Of a stretch of DNA of 47,473 nucleotides, positions 39,940 through 47,428 are shown one piece after another; position 1 is the stretch's first letter; every line of letters starts with the position of its first letter. The notes beneath the pieces are model-generated. The model was not told where the DNA came from, made no database searches, and was given only the letters and a program-made list of their open reading frames with translations. This DNA is from JASLBX01 sp036374175 (GTDB lineage Bacteria > Actinomycetota > Actinomycetes > Jiangellales > Jiangellaceae): assembly GCA_036374175.1 (NCBI GenBank), contig DASUUH010000057.1, positions 1-47,473 on the forward strand. Direction: 5' to 3'. The translations under genes and the position numbers were made by a program.

Positions 39940-40654
39940 GTGGCCTCGTTGCACCGGCTCGCCGGACGGGTGTGGGTGTATCCGTACGATCCGGATCCCG
40001 CGAAGGTTCAACCGTGCGTCGCCGTCATCGCGGATGGGGCCGGCAGCGTCTTGGTCGATGCCGGCAAGAGCCCGGCACACGCCCGGCAGGTCCAGGCCGC
40101 TATCGAGGCGGCCGGCCTGCCGACACCACGCACGATCGTCTACACCCACCATCACTGGGACCACGTGTGGGGTGCGTGTGCCTGGCCGGATGTCAAGATC
40201 GTGGGACACCGCGCGGGTGCGAGGATCCTGGAGGCCGAGGCCGAGCGTCCGTGGAGTACCGATTACCTGCATGACGAAGTGGCCGCGAACCCGCGGCTCG
40301 AGCCCAGCTTTTCGGCTCGCGAACGGGCGATGCCATCGTGGGACGGCTTTGTGATCATCCCGCCACACGTTGAAATTCGACAGCACGATCACGCTGCCGA
40401 CCGGCATTGAAGTGCGGCACGTCGGCGGGGGACACGCGGAGGACTCCACTGTCGTCTCTGTGCCCGATGCCAGGGTGGTCCTGCTCGGTGACTCGTTCTA
40501 CCCGCCGCCGTACCACCTACGGCAGCCCGGCGACGGCTACGACACCGGAGTGATCAGCACCGTGCTGGCCGCCTACCCGGCCGCAGAGTGGTACGTCGAA
40601 AGCCACGGTGACCCTCAATCCAGATCCTCCCTAGAAGCATTGGCCGCCGGCTGA
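39940..40654 (+). pseudogene. MBL-fold hydrolase, frameshifted by one extra base
   Basis: Frame one from about 39940 (GTG, with a TTG three bases earlier) gives HRLAGRVWVYPYDPDPAKVQ, TIVYTHHHWDHVWGACAWPD (the metal-binding HxHxDH motif) and AMPSWDGFVIIPP. Frame two then gives TLKFDSTITLPTGIEVRHVG, GGHAEDSTVVSVPDARVVLL, GDSFYPPPYHLRQPGDGYDT and ends at 40654. They join at the sequence around 40363-40370: dropping one C at 40366 restores IIPP-TLKFD. The total length is a multiple of three plus one, as expected. An MBL of the glyoxalase II/hydrolase type is intended; frame one alone would give a 157-residue protein lacking the second half of the metal site. Confidence 0.75.
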
Positions 40655-40733
40655 GCGCGGCGCCGTGCGAGCGAGAGGCGCGAGTGGCATTCGACCAGCC
40701 GTTACCTCATCGCACCAGGATGGCGTCAGGCTC

Positions 40734-40739
40734 TACGTT
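40734..40739 (+). promoter_or_regulatory. -10 box of the leaderless oxidoreductase gene
   Basis: TACGTT lies 7 nt before the ATG at 40747 with no Shine-Dalgarno; upstream in-frame codons belong to a non-protein-like extension. Confidence 0.4.
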
Positions 40740-40746
40740 TGTCCGC

Positions 40747-41574
40747 ATGCGCATCGGGATCGTCGGCCTCGGCGACATTGCTCAACGGCTCTACCTGCCG
40801 CTGTTGTCCAACCGGACAGATGTCGACGTGGTAGGTGTGATGAGCCGGTCGGCCGACACGGTGGCCCAGGTCGGGCGCCGGTACCGGATCGCGGGCCAGT
40901 TCACCGTCCTGGCGGACCTACTGGACGTCCGTCCCAACCTCGTGTTCATCAATGCCGCGACCGCGGCCCACCACGAACTGGCCTCGGCCTGCCTCGCGGC
41001 CGGAACGAGCGTATACGTGGACAAGCCGCTCGCCCCGAACCTGACCGACTGCGAGGACCTGGTCCGTCGCGCTGATCTCGCCGGTCGGCTGCTCGCCGTG
41101 GGATTCAATCGCCGGTTCGCGCCGATGTACGTGCGCGCCAGGAACTGGCTGGCCGACGGTGTCCGGTTCGCCGTGATGGAAAAGCACCGAGCCGCCCTCC
41201 ACGACCAGACGCCCCGGCAGGCAGTGTTCGACGATCTCATCCACGTGCTCGACACGATGTGCTGGCTGCTGGGGGAGGACGCGGTACTCGCCGGCACCGA
41301 TGTACGGCTCGAGTCGGCCGGGCACTTCGCGCTGGCGACCGGCACGCTGCGAACGCCGGACACGGCTGGGTCCTTCGCCATGGCGCGTGCGGTCGGCGCC
41401 GACGCCGAACGGCTTGCGATACACGGCAACGAACGCTCCGCAGAGGTCACCGATCTTGACCGGTGTGTACTGGACGACCAGGCGGGCGAGCGCCCCGACG
41501 GTTGTGAAGTCAGCGCCGCTCGAGTGCTTCCAGCCCACCGACTTGCCGAGTCGATCGTCAGCCGTGCCGCATGA
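40747..41574 (+). CDS. Gfo/Idh/MocA family oxidoreductase
   Basis: A 275-residue dehydrogenase: N-terminal NAD(P)-binding fold (MRIGIVGLGDIAQRLYLPLL, VVGVMSRSADTVAQVGRRYR), a substrate loop with VYVDKPLAPNLTDCEDLVRR (the DKP/EKP motif) and LLAVGFNRRFAPMYVRARNW, then FDDLIHVLDTMCWLLGEDAV. Family enzymes oxidise sugars, inositols and similar polyols. The C-terminus is short: typical members run about 40-60 residues further and end in a helical segment, whereas here it stops after CEVSAARVLPAHRLAESIV. A downstream truncation or frameshift is possible. The ATG at 40747 is the best start. Confidence 0.8.
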   Translation: MRIGIVGLGDIAQRLYLPLLSNRTDVDVVGVMSRSADTVAQVGRRYRIAGQFTVLADLLDVRPNLVFINAATAAHHELASACLAAGTSVYVDKPLAPNLTDCEDLVRRADLAGRLLAVGFNRRFAPMYVRARNWLADGVRFAVMEKHRAALHDQTPRQAVFDDLIHVLDTMCWLLGEDAVLAGTDVRLESAGHFALATGTLRTPDTAGSFAMARAVGADAERLAIHGNERSAEVTDLDRCVLDDQAGERPDGCEVSAARVLPAHRLAESIVSRAA

Positions 41575-42136
41575 CCCAGATGGGCAGGCCGTCTACCTGC
41601 GTGGACTCGGTGACGTGCCAGCCCGCACGCTCGTAAAGGGCCACGTTGCCCTTGTTCGTCGTCTCGAGGTAGGCGGGCAGGCCGGTAACGGCGGCGCGAT
41701 CAAGTCCGGCCGCCATCGCGATCCGGCCCCACCCGCGTCCGGCGTAACCGGGATGCGTCGCAAGTACGCCGAGATACCAGTAGGGGGTGCTAGGCAACGC
41801 GGCTTCCACCGCGGCGTCATAGCGGTCCAGTCGCTTGCGCGTGTCGTCGGGCAGCTCCAGCGTGGCCGTGTCGTGGACGATCGCTGAGGCGTCGTCCTCG
41901 GTCCGCGGCGGGTCCCACATCGCCACCGCCGCGCCGTCCTCGATCACCCAGACGGTGCCGTGGTTCACTCGCTGGTCGAACAGATAGCCGGCGAACGTGG
42001 CCGCCTGATCGGTGAACGTCGCCTCGTCGGCGAAGAAGTAATGGAACGCCGGATCAGCTGCGAACGCCGACACCACGGTTTCGATAACTCGCTCGCGTGC
42101 TGCCGGCGTCGCCGGAGCGGCCTGTGGATGTTTCAC
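41558..42136 (-). CDS. GNAT-family N-acetyltransferase
   Basis: A 192-residue acetyltransferase: early KHPQAAPATPAARERVIETV, FHYFFADEATFTDQAATFAG, a substrate region with VWVIEDGAAVAMWDPPRTED, and the acetyl-CoA motif LGVLATHPGYAGRGWGRIAM with PAYLETTNKGNVALYERAGW. Substrate unknown. The GTG at 42136 follows a TATCGT -10 box by 6 nt, so it is leaderless. Its 3' end overlaps the oxidoreductase 3' end by 17 bp. Divergent from DUF4180 with only 45 bp between starts. Confidence 0.87.
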   Translation of the reverse strand: MKHPQAAPATPAARERVIETVVSAFAADPAFHYFFADEATFTDQAATFAGYLFDQRVNHGTVWVIEDGAAVAMWDPPRTEDDASAIVHDTATLELPDDTRKRLDRYDAAVEAALPSTPYWYLGVLATHPGYAGRGWGRIAMAAGLDRAAVTGLPAYLETTNKGNVALYERAGWHVTESTQVDGLPIWVMRHG

Positions 42137-42142
42137 GGGACG

Positions 42143-42148
42143 ACGATA
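42143..42148 (-). promoter_or_regulatory. -10 box of the leaderless GNAT gene
   Basis: TATCGT on the minus strand lies 6 nt before the GTG at 42136. The other gene's -10 box is 19 bp away on the opposite strand. Confidence 0.5.
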
Positions 42149-42167
42149 GCCGCACGGGGAGACACCG

Positions 42168-42173
42168 TATGAT
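42168..42173 (+). promoter_or_regulatory. -10 box of the leaderless DUF4180 gene
   Basis: TATGAT lies 8 nt before the ATG at 42182, with no Shine-Dalgarno. Its polymerase footprint would overlap that of the divergent GNAT promoter. Confidence 0.5.
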
Positions 42174-42181
42174 CGCGAGCC

Positions 42182-42565
42182 ATGACTGCTGACGACCTCG
42201 AGTACCGCCAAGGCGTACCGGTCCTGATGTGCGCGCCCGACGGCCCTGCGGTGACCAGCGAGAACGACGCGCTGAGCCTCATCGTGTCCGCCGGTTCGCA
42301 AGGCGCCGAACTCGTCGTCGTTCCAGTCGAACGCCTCGGCGCCGACTTCTTCGAGTTGAGCAGCGGCCTCGCCGGCTCGATCGCACAGAAGTTCGTGAAC
42401 TACCGGATGCGCCTGGCAGTCCTCGGGGACATCTCAGCCAGGACTGCGGCCAGCAAGCCGCTGCAGGATTTCGTGCGGGAAACAAACCGGGGGCAGCAGC
42501 TGTGGTTCCTGGCTGACCTGGACGAGCTGGATCAGCGATTGGCGGCTACGTCTTCCGCGCGCTAG
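42182..42565 (+). CDS. DUF4180 family protein
   Basis: A 127-residue protein with the DUF4180 pattern: GVPVLMCAPDGPAVTSENDA, LSLIVSAGSQGAELVVVPVE, RLGADFFELSSGLAGSIAQK, FVNYRMRLAVLGDISARTAA and a C-terminal FVRETNRGQQLWFLADLDEL. Family function is unknown. A short single gene convergent with the 2H phosphoesterase, leaving 7 bp between stops. Confidence 0.85.
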   Translation: MTADDLEYRQGVPVLMCAPDGPAVTSENDALSLIVSAGSQGAELVVVPVERLGADFFELSSGLAGSIAQKFVNYRMRLAVLGDISARTAASKPLQDFVRETNRGQQLWFLADLDELDQRLAATSSAR

Positions 42566-42572
42566 CGGCGAC

Positions 42573-43100
42573 CTACTGGCCGAGCGGCAGCTCTGCTATC
42601 GTCTGCCACGAGTTCGGCGCCTTGGATCCCGCCATAACCTGGACCGCCGTGACGTCCATCTGGATCGGAAGGTGGGCCAACACGTCCAGCTCGGCGGCTC
42701 GAAGCTCGTCCAGTGGCGCATCATGACCGACGGTGAGGTGCGGCACGATCTCGTCGATCTGCCCGCCGAAGGGCGGGAAGTCGGGAAACGCGCGCCAGAC
42801 GTTCTCCATCAGCGTCTGAAATGAGGACGCTGGCTCCGGCACCAGCCACAGGACGTCCGTCCCGAACCAGTCCGTTCTCGACCATTCGGCGTGAAACCGG
42901 GGTACGGCCGCAATGGCTCGACCGAGGCGGCTCAAGACGTCGGCGTCGATGGCGGCGGGGGGAACGAACGGATAGAGCAGGGTTACGTGGGCCGGAACCC
43001 CCCACCCTGCAGAAAAATCGAATCGGCGGCGGTGCCGGGCGACTGCGGGTTCTGCGGGCGGCACGACGACGAGCACAGCACTCTCGGTCGGCTGGTACAT
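42573..43100 (-). CDS. 2H phosphoesterase / 2'-5' RNA ligase-like protein
   Basis: A 175-residue protein with the two signature H-x-T motifs: WGVPAHVTLLYPFVPP and IVPHLTVGHDAPLDEL. The 2H fold hydrolyses or ligates 2',5' and cyclic phosphodiester bonds in RNA or nucleotides. The second half (FQTLMENVWRAFPDFPPFGG) fits bacterial LigT-like members. Starts at ATG 43100, 9 bp past the end of the ArsR-like gene on the same strand, so they may share a transcript. Confidence 0.88.
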   Translation of the reverse strand: MYQPTESAVLVVVPPAEPAVARHRRRFDFSAGWGVPAHVTLLYPFVPPAAIDADVLSRLGRAIAAVPRFHAEWSRTDWFGTDVLWLVPEPASSFQTLMENVWRAFPDFPPFGGQIDEIVPHLTVGHDAPLDELRAAELDVLAHLPIQMDVTAVQVMAGSKAPNSWQTIAELPLGQ

Positions 43101-43109
43101 GGCCGAAAC

Positions 43110-44108
43110 CTACCGGCCATTCACGATCCGATCGCCCGGATCAGTGGAGCGCCCATGTTCGCCAACAGATGGGTTCGCCGTCGCGACCGCCCGCCCCAGG
43201 TCGGTCAGGACGTGACGTACCGCAGCGCCGTCGCGCCGCGTGATGACCATGCCCGCGCCACGCAAAGCCGACGCGTGGGTCGACGCGGAAGCCGCGCTGA
43301 TGCCTACCGCTCGGGCGAGTTCGCTGGTGGTGTGCTCGGTGGTCAATACCTGCAGCACTCTGGCGCGGGTGGTGCCAAGCACCGCGCCCAGCCGGTCGTG
43401 GTCGTTGCCGCCGGACAACTGCGCCCAGCTCCCCGGCCGGATCGGAAAGACGAGTGTCGGCTTCCGCCACGCGACGGGAACGGCCGAGCGGGTCCAGATC
43501 GACGGCATCAGCCGAAGCCCCCGCCCGTCGAGATCGATGTCCCGCTGGCCGGGGGCATGGACGTCCAGCGCACCGTCACGCCATCGGATCTGGGGATGGA
43601 GCGAGTTGAGCGTGGCTTCGGACCCGTGTACTGCCAGTTGCCGCGCCCGCGCGGTGAGCTCGGCGGAGGCCACCTTCTGGATGGCGGGCCACAGCGGAGC
43701 GAGGACGTCGTCGTGATACACCCGCATGGCCTCGACCAGGTCCTCGAAAGCGTCGCGGCGGCCTCGAGCAAGATCGTAGACCCACGGCGAGGGAGTCGTC
43801 GGCCAGCGCATCTCGGCGAGTTCGGTTCGGATCTGCTTGACCGGCGTCGAGAGCACCTTGTCGAGGGCTTGGTCCAGGTCGCTGCAGTCTTCAGGCGCCA
43901 GGAAGGTCGGGACACTGCCATGCGCGGGTATCAGCTCTTGGAGCCGGCGTGCCCTGACGGGGAAAGGTACCCTCCGGCTCCGCCACAGCCGCCTGAACTG
44001 GCTGGTCGGCTGCTGGAGCACCTGGACGCTGACGGCCAGCTCGCAGTACGGCGTCGCGGCGGCGAACGTCATCCGCGCGAGATCAGCCAAACCAAGTTGA
44101 AGCCGCAC
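43110..44108 (-). CDS. ArsR-type winged-helix regulator with N-terminal DUF5937-like domain
   Basis: A 332-residue regulator. The N-terminal 230 residues (MRLQLGLADLARMTFAAATP to LDVHAPGQRDIDLDGRGLRL) form the DUF5937-like domain. A C-terminal winged helix has LGTTRARVLQVLTTEHTTSE, LARAVGISAASASTHASALR, GAGMVITRRDGAAVRHVLTD. The GTG at 44108 has a GGAGTGGG site 8 nt upstream and matches the family N-terminus; the earlier start at 44159 was rejected. Such regulators usually repress a neighbouring gene, but the one here is unidentified; a palindrome in front of it suggests autoregulation. Confidence 0.82.
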   Translation of the reverse strand: MRLQLGLADLARMTFAAATPYCELAVSVQVLQQPTSQFRRLWRSRRVPFPVRARRLQELIPAHGSVPTFLAPEDCSDLDQALDKVLSTPVKQIRTELAEMRWPTTPSPWVYDLARGRRDAFEDLVEAMRVYHDDVLAPLWPAIQKVASAELTARARQLAVHGSEATLNSLHPQIRWRDGALDVHAPGQRDIDLDGRGLRLMPSIWTRSAVPVAWRKPTLVFPIRPGSWAQLSGGNDHDRLGAVLGTTRARVLQVLTTEHTTSELARAVGISAASASTHASALRGAGMVITRRDGAAVRHVLTDLGRAVATANPSVGEHGRSTDPGDRIVNGR

Positions 44109-44130
44109 TGGCCCACTCCGTTCTGGCAGT

Positions 44131-44152
44131 CCTTTCAGCCATAACCGAAAGG
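44131..44152. promoter_or_regulatory. Palindrome in front of the ArsR-type regulator
   Basis: CCTTTC (44131-44136) and GAAAGG (44147-44152) form an inverted repeat with a 10-bp spacer, 23 bp upstream of the regulator start and about 85 bp before the divergent small secreted protein. Candidate autoregulatory operator. A second palindrome ACGAGC-GTT-GCTCGT lies at 44187-44201. Confidence 0.35.
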
Positions 44153-44236
44153 TTTGCACGCTTGCGGCCCGCTGTCGATGCTCAGCACGAGCGTTGCTCG
44201 TCAGTCATCGCAAGACCAGCTGAAAGGAAGCGGACC

Positions 44237-44521
44237 ATGCGTAAACCGGCCATCGCCGTGGCGATCGGATTACTTGCCGGCGTCGTCGCCGCCCCCGTGG
44301 CGGCAGCCAACCCATCCGGAAACTCCAACTGCTTCGGAGTCGTATCCGCGCAGCGTGCCGTCGCCCACCATGACATCGGGCAGCACGCATCAGAGCAGGA
44401 GGAACCCCGCATCGGCCTCGGCAACCTGGTGCCACTACTGCTTGGCCCCGACGCCAAGATGGGCGATTTCGGGCAGTTCCTCGGTGAGATCGACGGGGAT
44501 CCCGCCACCAGTTGCCCCTGA
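44237..44521 (+). CDS. Small secreted protein
   Basis: A 94-residue protein with a signal peptide (MRKPAIAVAIGLLAGVVAAP, cleavage near AAANPS) and a mature part of about 68 residues with two Cys (SNCFGVVSAQ and the final TSCP) that may form one disulfide. It has AVAHHDIGQHASEQEE but no catalytic motif. The ATG at 44237 has GAAAGGAAG before it. It resembles in layout the small secreted protein at 36526, which has an EF-hand-like loop instead. Function unknown. Confidence 0.78.
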   Translation: MRKPAIAVAIGLLAGVVAAPVAAANPSGNSNCFGVVSAQRAVAHHDIGQHASEQEEPRIGLGNLVPLLLGPDAKMGDFGQFLGEIDGDPATSCP

Positions 44522-44533
44522 TCCCCGCCGCGA

Positions 44534-44602
44534 CGCCGGCTTGTCCGGCCGGACGACTCCGCCGCCTGCGGCCGAGCCGCTGTCCGGCCGGACAAGCCGG
44601 CG
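44534..44602. terminator. 21-bp perfect palindrome
   Basis: Arms 44534-44554 and 44582-44602 (CGCCGGCTTGTCCGGCCGGAC and its complement) are perfectly complementary; the loop is 27 nt. It lies between the small secreted gene and the tRNA-His, so it may end both transcripts. The longest perfect palindrome after the 22-bp repeat. No T-tract. Confidence 0.75.
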
Positions 44603-44604
44603 AT

Positions 44605-44681
44605 TGGGGTGACTGACGGGACTTGAACCCGCGACATCCTGGACCACAACCAGGTGCTCTACCAACTGAGCTACAGCCACC
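44605..44681 (-). tRNA. tRNA-His (GTG anticodon)
   Basis: On the minus strand the sequence begins G-GTGGCTGTAGCTCAGTTGG and has the anticodon loop in CTGGTTGTGGTCCAGG, anticodon GTG. The acceptor GTGGCTG pairs with CAGTCAC; the extra G at -1 faces C73, as required for tRNA-His. The T-arm GGGTTCAAGTCCC and encoded CCA are present. Oligoribonuclease (orn) lies directly upstream, a common actinobacterial arrangement. Confidence 0.97.
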
Positions 44682-44749
44682 AAGGTCCCGCGTTTCTCGC
44701 ATCTGCGAGGCGCGGCCGGACAAGTATACGGCTTTGTGCGCCGTACTCG

Positions 44750-45382
44750 TTACTCCGTAATCGTCACCCGGGGATCAAGCGTCTCACCTGCGAGAACGGC
44801 TGCCGCCGCTGCCTTGGCATCCTCGCTGGCGGGGCCGGGCGTCGGAACGAAGACCGTCCGCCGGTAGTACCGCAACTCGTCGATCGAATCCCGGATGTCG
44901 CCCAGCGCCCGGTGATTGCCGGTCTTGGTCGGGCTGGCGAAGTAGACCCGGGGGAACCAACGCCGGACAAGTTCTTTGATCGACGAGACGTCCACGTTGC
45001 GATAGTGCAGCCAACCCTCGACGTCGGGCATGTCACGGGCCAGAAAGAGCCGGTCCATGTGCACTGTATTTCCCGCCAGCGGTGCCTTGCTCGGCTCGGG
45101 AACGTGTTCGCGGATGTACCTCAGCACCGCCGTCGTGGCGTCGGAGAGGCTCACGCCGTTCGGCAATTCGTCCAGCAGTCCGCTCTTCGTGTGCATCTCA
45201 CGGACGACCGCGGGCATGTGAACGAGTGCCTCGTCGGGAGGGCGGATCACCAGATCTACACCGTCGCCCAGGACGTTCAGCTCGAAGTCGGTCACCAGTA
45301 CCGCGACCTCGACCAGCGCGTCACGGGTGAGATCGAGACCGGTCATCTCGCAGTCGATCCAGACAAGGCGGTCGCTGTTCAC
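44750..45382 (-). CDS. orn: Oligoribonuclease
   Basis: A 210-residue DEDDh exonuclease: SDRLVWIDCEMTGLDLTRDA (Asp and Glu of motif I), MHTKSGLLDEL, LAGNTVHMDRLFLARDMPDV (motif II), and TKTGNHRALGDIRDSIDELR (motif III with catalytic His/Asp). It degrades 2-5-nt RNA to mononucleotides and is normally essential or important for c-di-GMP turnover. The GTG at 45382 (MNSDRL) was chosen because AAGG lies 8 nt before it; a GTG 9 nt earlier is too close. Sits next to the tRNA-His gene and 23 bp from the Arg-rich membrane protein gene upstream. Confidence 0.97.
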   Translation of the reverse strand: MNSDRLVWIDCEMTGLDLTRDALVEVAVLVTDFELNVLGDGVDLVIRPPDEALVHMPAVVREMHTKSGLLDELPNGVSLSDATTAVLRYIREHVPEPSKAPLAGNTVHMDRLFLARDMPDVEGWLHYRNVDVSSIKELVRRWFPRVYFASPTKTGNHRALGDIRDSIDELRYYRRTVFVPTPGPASEDAKAAAAAVLAGETLDPRVTITE

Positions 45383-45405
45383 ACGAGCCACCTTAACGGC
45401 CGGTG

Positions 45406-45984
45406 TTACTGCCGCCCCCGCTTCTTGCGCCGGCGCCGGCCACGGCGAGCGGTGCCGCTTGGTGTCGGCGTGGTGCTCGCCTGCGGTTCGCCTGGTGCGT
45501 CGCTGGGACGTTCGGAGCCGGGCGTTCGGCGTGAAGTTATTGCCGACAGCAGGATGATGATCAGTGCGGCGACCGCCACCAGGGCGACGTGCCAGTACGG
45601 CCGGCCCCCGACGACGAACACGGCGCTGGCGACCGCCGCCCCGAGCAGTGTGTAGACGGCGACTTCCGTGGTCGAAGGGACGATGCCGGCCGCGTCGTGG
45701 GCCGAGCGGCGCTGCGGTATGGCCTGCGTCATGTCGGCTGTTGGCCAGGTGTTCGCGGGCGCACCGAGCGAAGCGGTGTCCGAGCGTCCTGAATAACCAT
45801 CGGCCGGCTCGAAGGGGTTTCTGGCGTGGTCCTCAGGACGGCGGTACGGGTGACGCCCGGCAGGACCGCGAGCGGACCGATGGCGGGCAGGTACGTCAGG
45901 GTATGGCTCGCCTGGTGCACCGGAGTACGGCTGGGGTGCCGGGGTCTCGCGACGCCGGCGGCCAGCGGGCCGATGCTTGGCCAG
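45406..45984 (-). CDS. Pro/Arg-rich protein with two membrane segments
   Basis: The N-terminal half is disordered and rich in Arg, Pro and Ser (RPAGRRRRETPAPQPYSGAP). Two hydrophobic segments follow: VAVYTLLGAAVASAVFVVGG and ALVAVAALIIILLSAITS, then a basic tail ending RRGRRRRKKRGRQ. A strong GAGGAG lies 6 nt before CTG at 45984, which could be the true start (192 residues); an ATG at 46065 would add 27 residues of unlikely composition. Function unknown. Same strand and just upstream of orn, so possibly co-transcribed. Confidence 0.65.
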   Translation of the reverse strand: MAKHRPAGRRRRETPAPQPYSGAPGEPYPDVPARHRSARGPAGRHPYRRPEDHARNPFEPADGYSGRSDTASLGAPANTWPTADMTQAIPQRRSAHDAAGIVPSTTEVAVYTLLGAAVASAVFVVGGRPYWHVALVAVAALIIILLSAITSRRTPGSERPSDAPGEPQASTTPTPSGTARRGRRRRKKRGRQ

Positions 45985-46154
45985 GGCGGTCTCCTCAGTT
46001 CGATCGATTACCGCTGAACCGCGCCACCGGATCGGCGGGGGCGCATGGCGTGAGGTGCGCAGCATGTTACGCCTGCACGGTGCCGGCGCCTGTGCCGAGG
46101 TTGTCGGCCTGTGCCGCTACGGTGTCGGGATCAGCGATCGAGGAGATGAGGGTT

Positions 46155-46553
46155 ATGGCCGCATTGCGCGACGTGGTCTTCGATGCACACCACGCGCTCA
46201 GCCTCGCGCGGTTCTGGGACGCCGTTCTGGACTCCCATACGCTGACGCCGCTCGACGACGAGGATTTGGCGTGGCTGGCAGAACGCGGCATTGATCCTGA
46301 CAATCCCACGAGCGTCGGCCTCGACCCGGTTGGTGGCGACGATGGGCTCCGGATCTGGTTCAACACCGTGCCCGACCCGACGCCCGGCAAGAACCGGTTG
46401 CATATCGATGTCAATCTGCGCGACGGGGGGGAGTTGCAGCGCATCCTCGATCTTGGTGCAACCGTGGTGTCGCGGCCGGAGGATCACGGCGAACGATGGT
46501 GGATCCTCGCCGATCCCGAGGGCAATCAATTCTGCGCCTTCTTACCCGAATGA
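46155..46553 (+). CDS. VOC/glyoxalase-like domain protein
   Basis: A 132-residue protein of the glyoxalase-like (PF18029-type) group: LRDVVFDAHHALSLARFWDA, VGLDPVGGDDGLRIWFNTVP, NRLHIDVNLRDGGELQRILD, LGATVVSRPEDHGERWWILA and DPEGNQFCAFLPE. The ATG at 46155 is preceded by GAGGAG 9 nt upstream; a closer ATG at 46146 is too near that site. Its stop overlaps the next gene's ATG (ATGA), so it may be coupled to the FAH-family hydrolase. Confidence 0.88.
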   Translation: MAALRDVVFDAHHALSLARFWDAVLDSHTLTPLDDEDLAWLAERGIDPDNPTSVGLDPVGGDDGLRIWFNTVPDPTPGKNRLHIDVNLRDGGELQRILDLGATVVSRPEDHGERWWILADPEGNQFCAFLPE

Positions 46554-47404
46554 TGCTGCCCAGCCTGGCAACCGTCGTCCTCGATGGTCGTGAACGTCCC
46601 GCGATCATCCATCCTGAACGTGGGGTCGCCTTGATCGATGAGCTGGTCCACGACCCGCCCGCCGACCTGATGGCGGTGATCACCGACGGCAGGTACGACG
46701 ACGTGGTGCGTGCGGCCGCAGCCGCGACGGACACGGTGTACCGGCCCGTGTCAGACCTGGTGTTCGGCCCGCCGTACCGCCGTCCCCGCAAGATCTGGGG
46801 CATCGGGCTCAACTATGTCGCGCACGCGGCTGACCTCGCCGAGACGGTGCCAGAAGAACCCGCGTCCTTCATCAAGGGCGATCACACGATCATTGGCCCC
46901 GGCGATCCGATTCCGGTGCCTCCGCAGAGTTCGCGTACGACCGCGGAAGCTGAACTGGGGCTGGTCATCGGCCGGTTGTGTCGCCACGTGCCCGAAGCAT
47001 CGGCGCTTGACTACGTCTTCGGCGTCACCACGGTGCTCGACCAGACGGCCGAGGACATCTTGCAGCGCAATCCGCGGTTCTTGACCAGATCGAAGAACTT
47101 CCCGGGCTTCTTCTCGTTCGGACCGGCCATCGTCCCGCTCGCATCGCTGATACACGGCGGCCGCCTGGCCGACGTCGAGGTGTCGACCGTGGTCAACGAC
47201 GTCGACATCCGCGTCAACACGGTGGGAAACATGCGGTATTCACCGGCGTTCCTGGTGAGCTTCCACAGCGCGGTGATGCCGCTGTTTCCCGGCGACATCA
47301 TCTCGACCGGCACCCCCGGCGCGATCCGGATCCGTCCGGGAGATGTGGCTGAGTGCCGTATCCCGGGCGTCGGTGTACTGCGCAATCCCGTCGTCCAGGG
47401 CTGA
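46550..47404 (+). CDS. Fumarylacetoacetate hydrolase (FAH) family protein
   Basis: A 284-residue enzyme: RKIWGIGLNYVAHAADLAET, PASFIKGDHTIIGPGDPIPV, TAEAELGLVIGRLCRHVPEA, LDYVFGVTTVLDQTAEDILQ, RSKNFPGFFSFGPAIVP and IISTGTPGAIRIRPGDVAE. The acidic metal site (EAELG plus further Glu/Asp) is intact. FAH enzymes cleave carbon-carbon bonds of acylpyruvates in aromatic degradation; the substrate here is not known. ATGATG at 46550-46555 offers two starts; the first overlaps the VOC stop. Confidence 0.92.
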   Translation: MMLPSLATVVLDGRERPAIIHPERGVALIDELVHDPPADLMAVITDGRYDDVVRAAAAATDTVYRPVSDLVFGPPYRRPRKIWGIGLNYVAHAADLAETVPEEPASFIKGDHTIIGPGDPIPVPPQSSRTTAEAELGLVIGRLCRHVPEASALDYVFGVTTVLDQTAEDILQRNPRFLTRSKNFPGFFSFGPAIVPLASLIHGGRLADVEVSTVVNDVDIRVNTVGNMRYSPAFLVSFHSAVMPLFPGDIISTGTPGAIRIRPGDVAECRIPGVGVLRNPVVQG

Positions 47405-47428
47405 TCGAAGGTGGGCCGTCTTCGCAGG

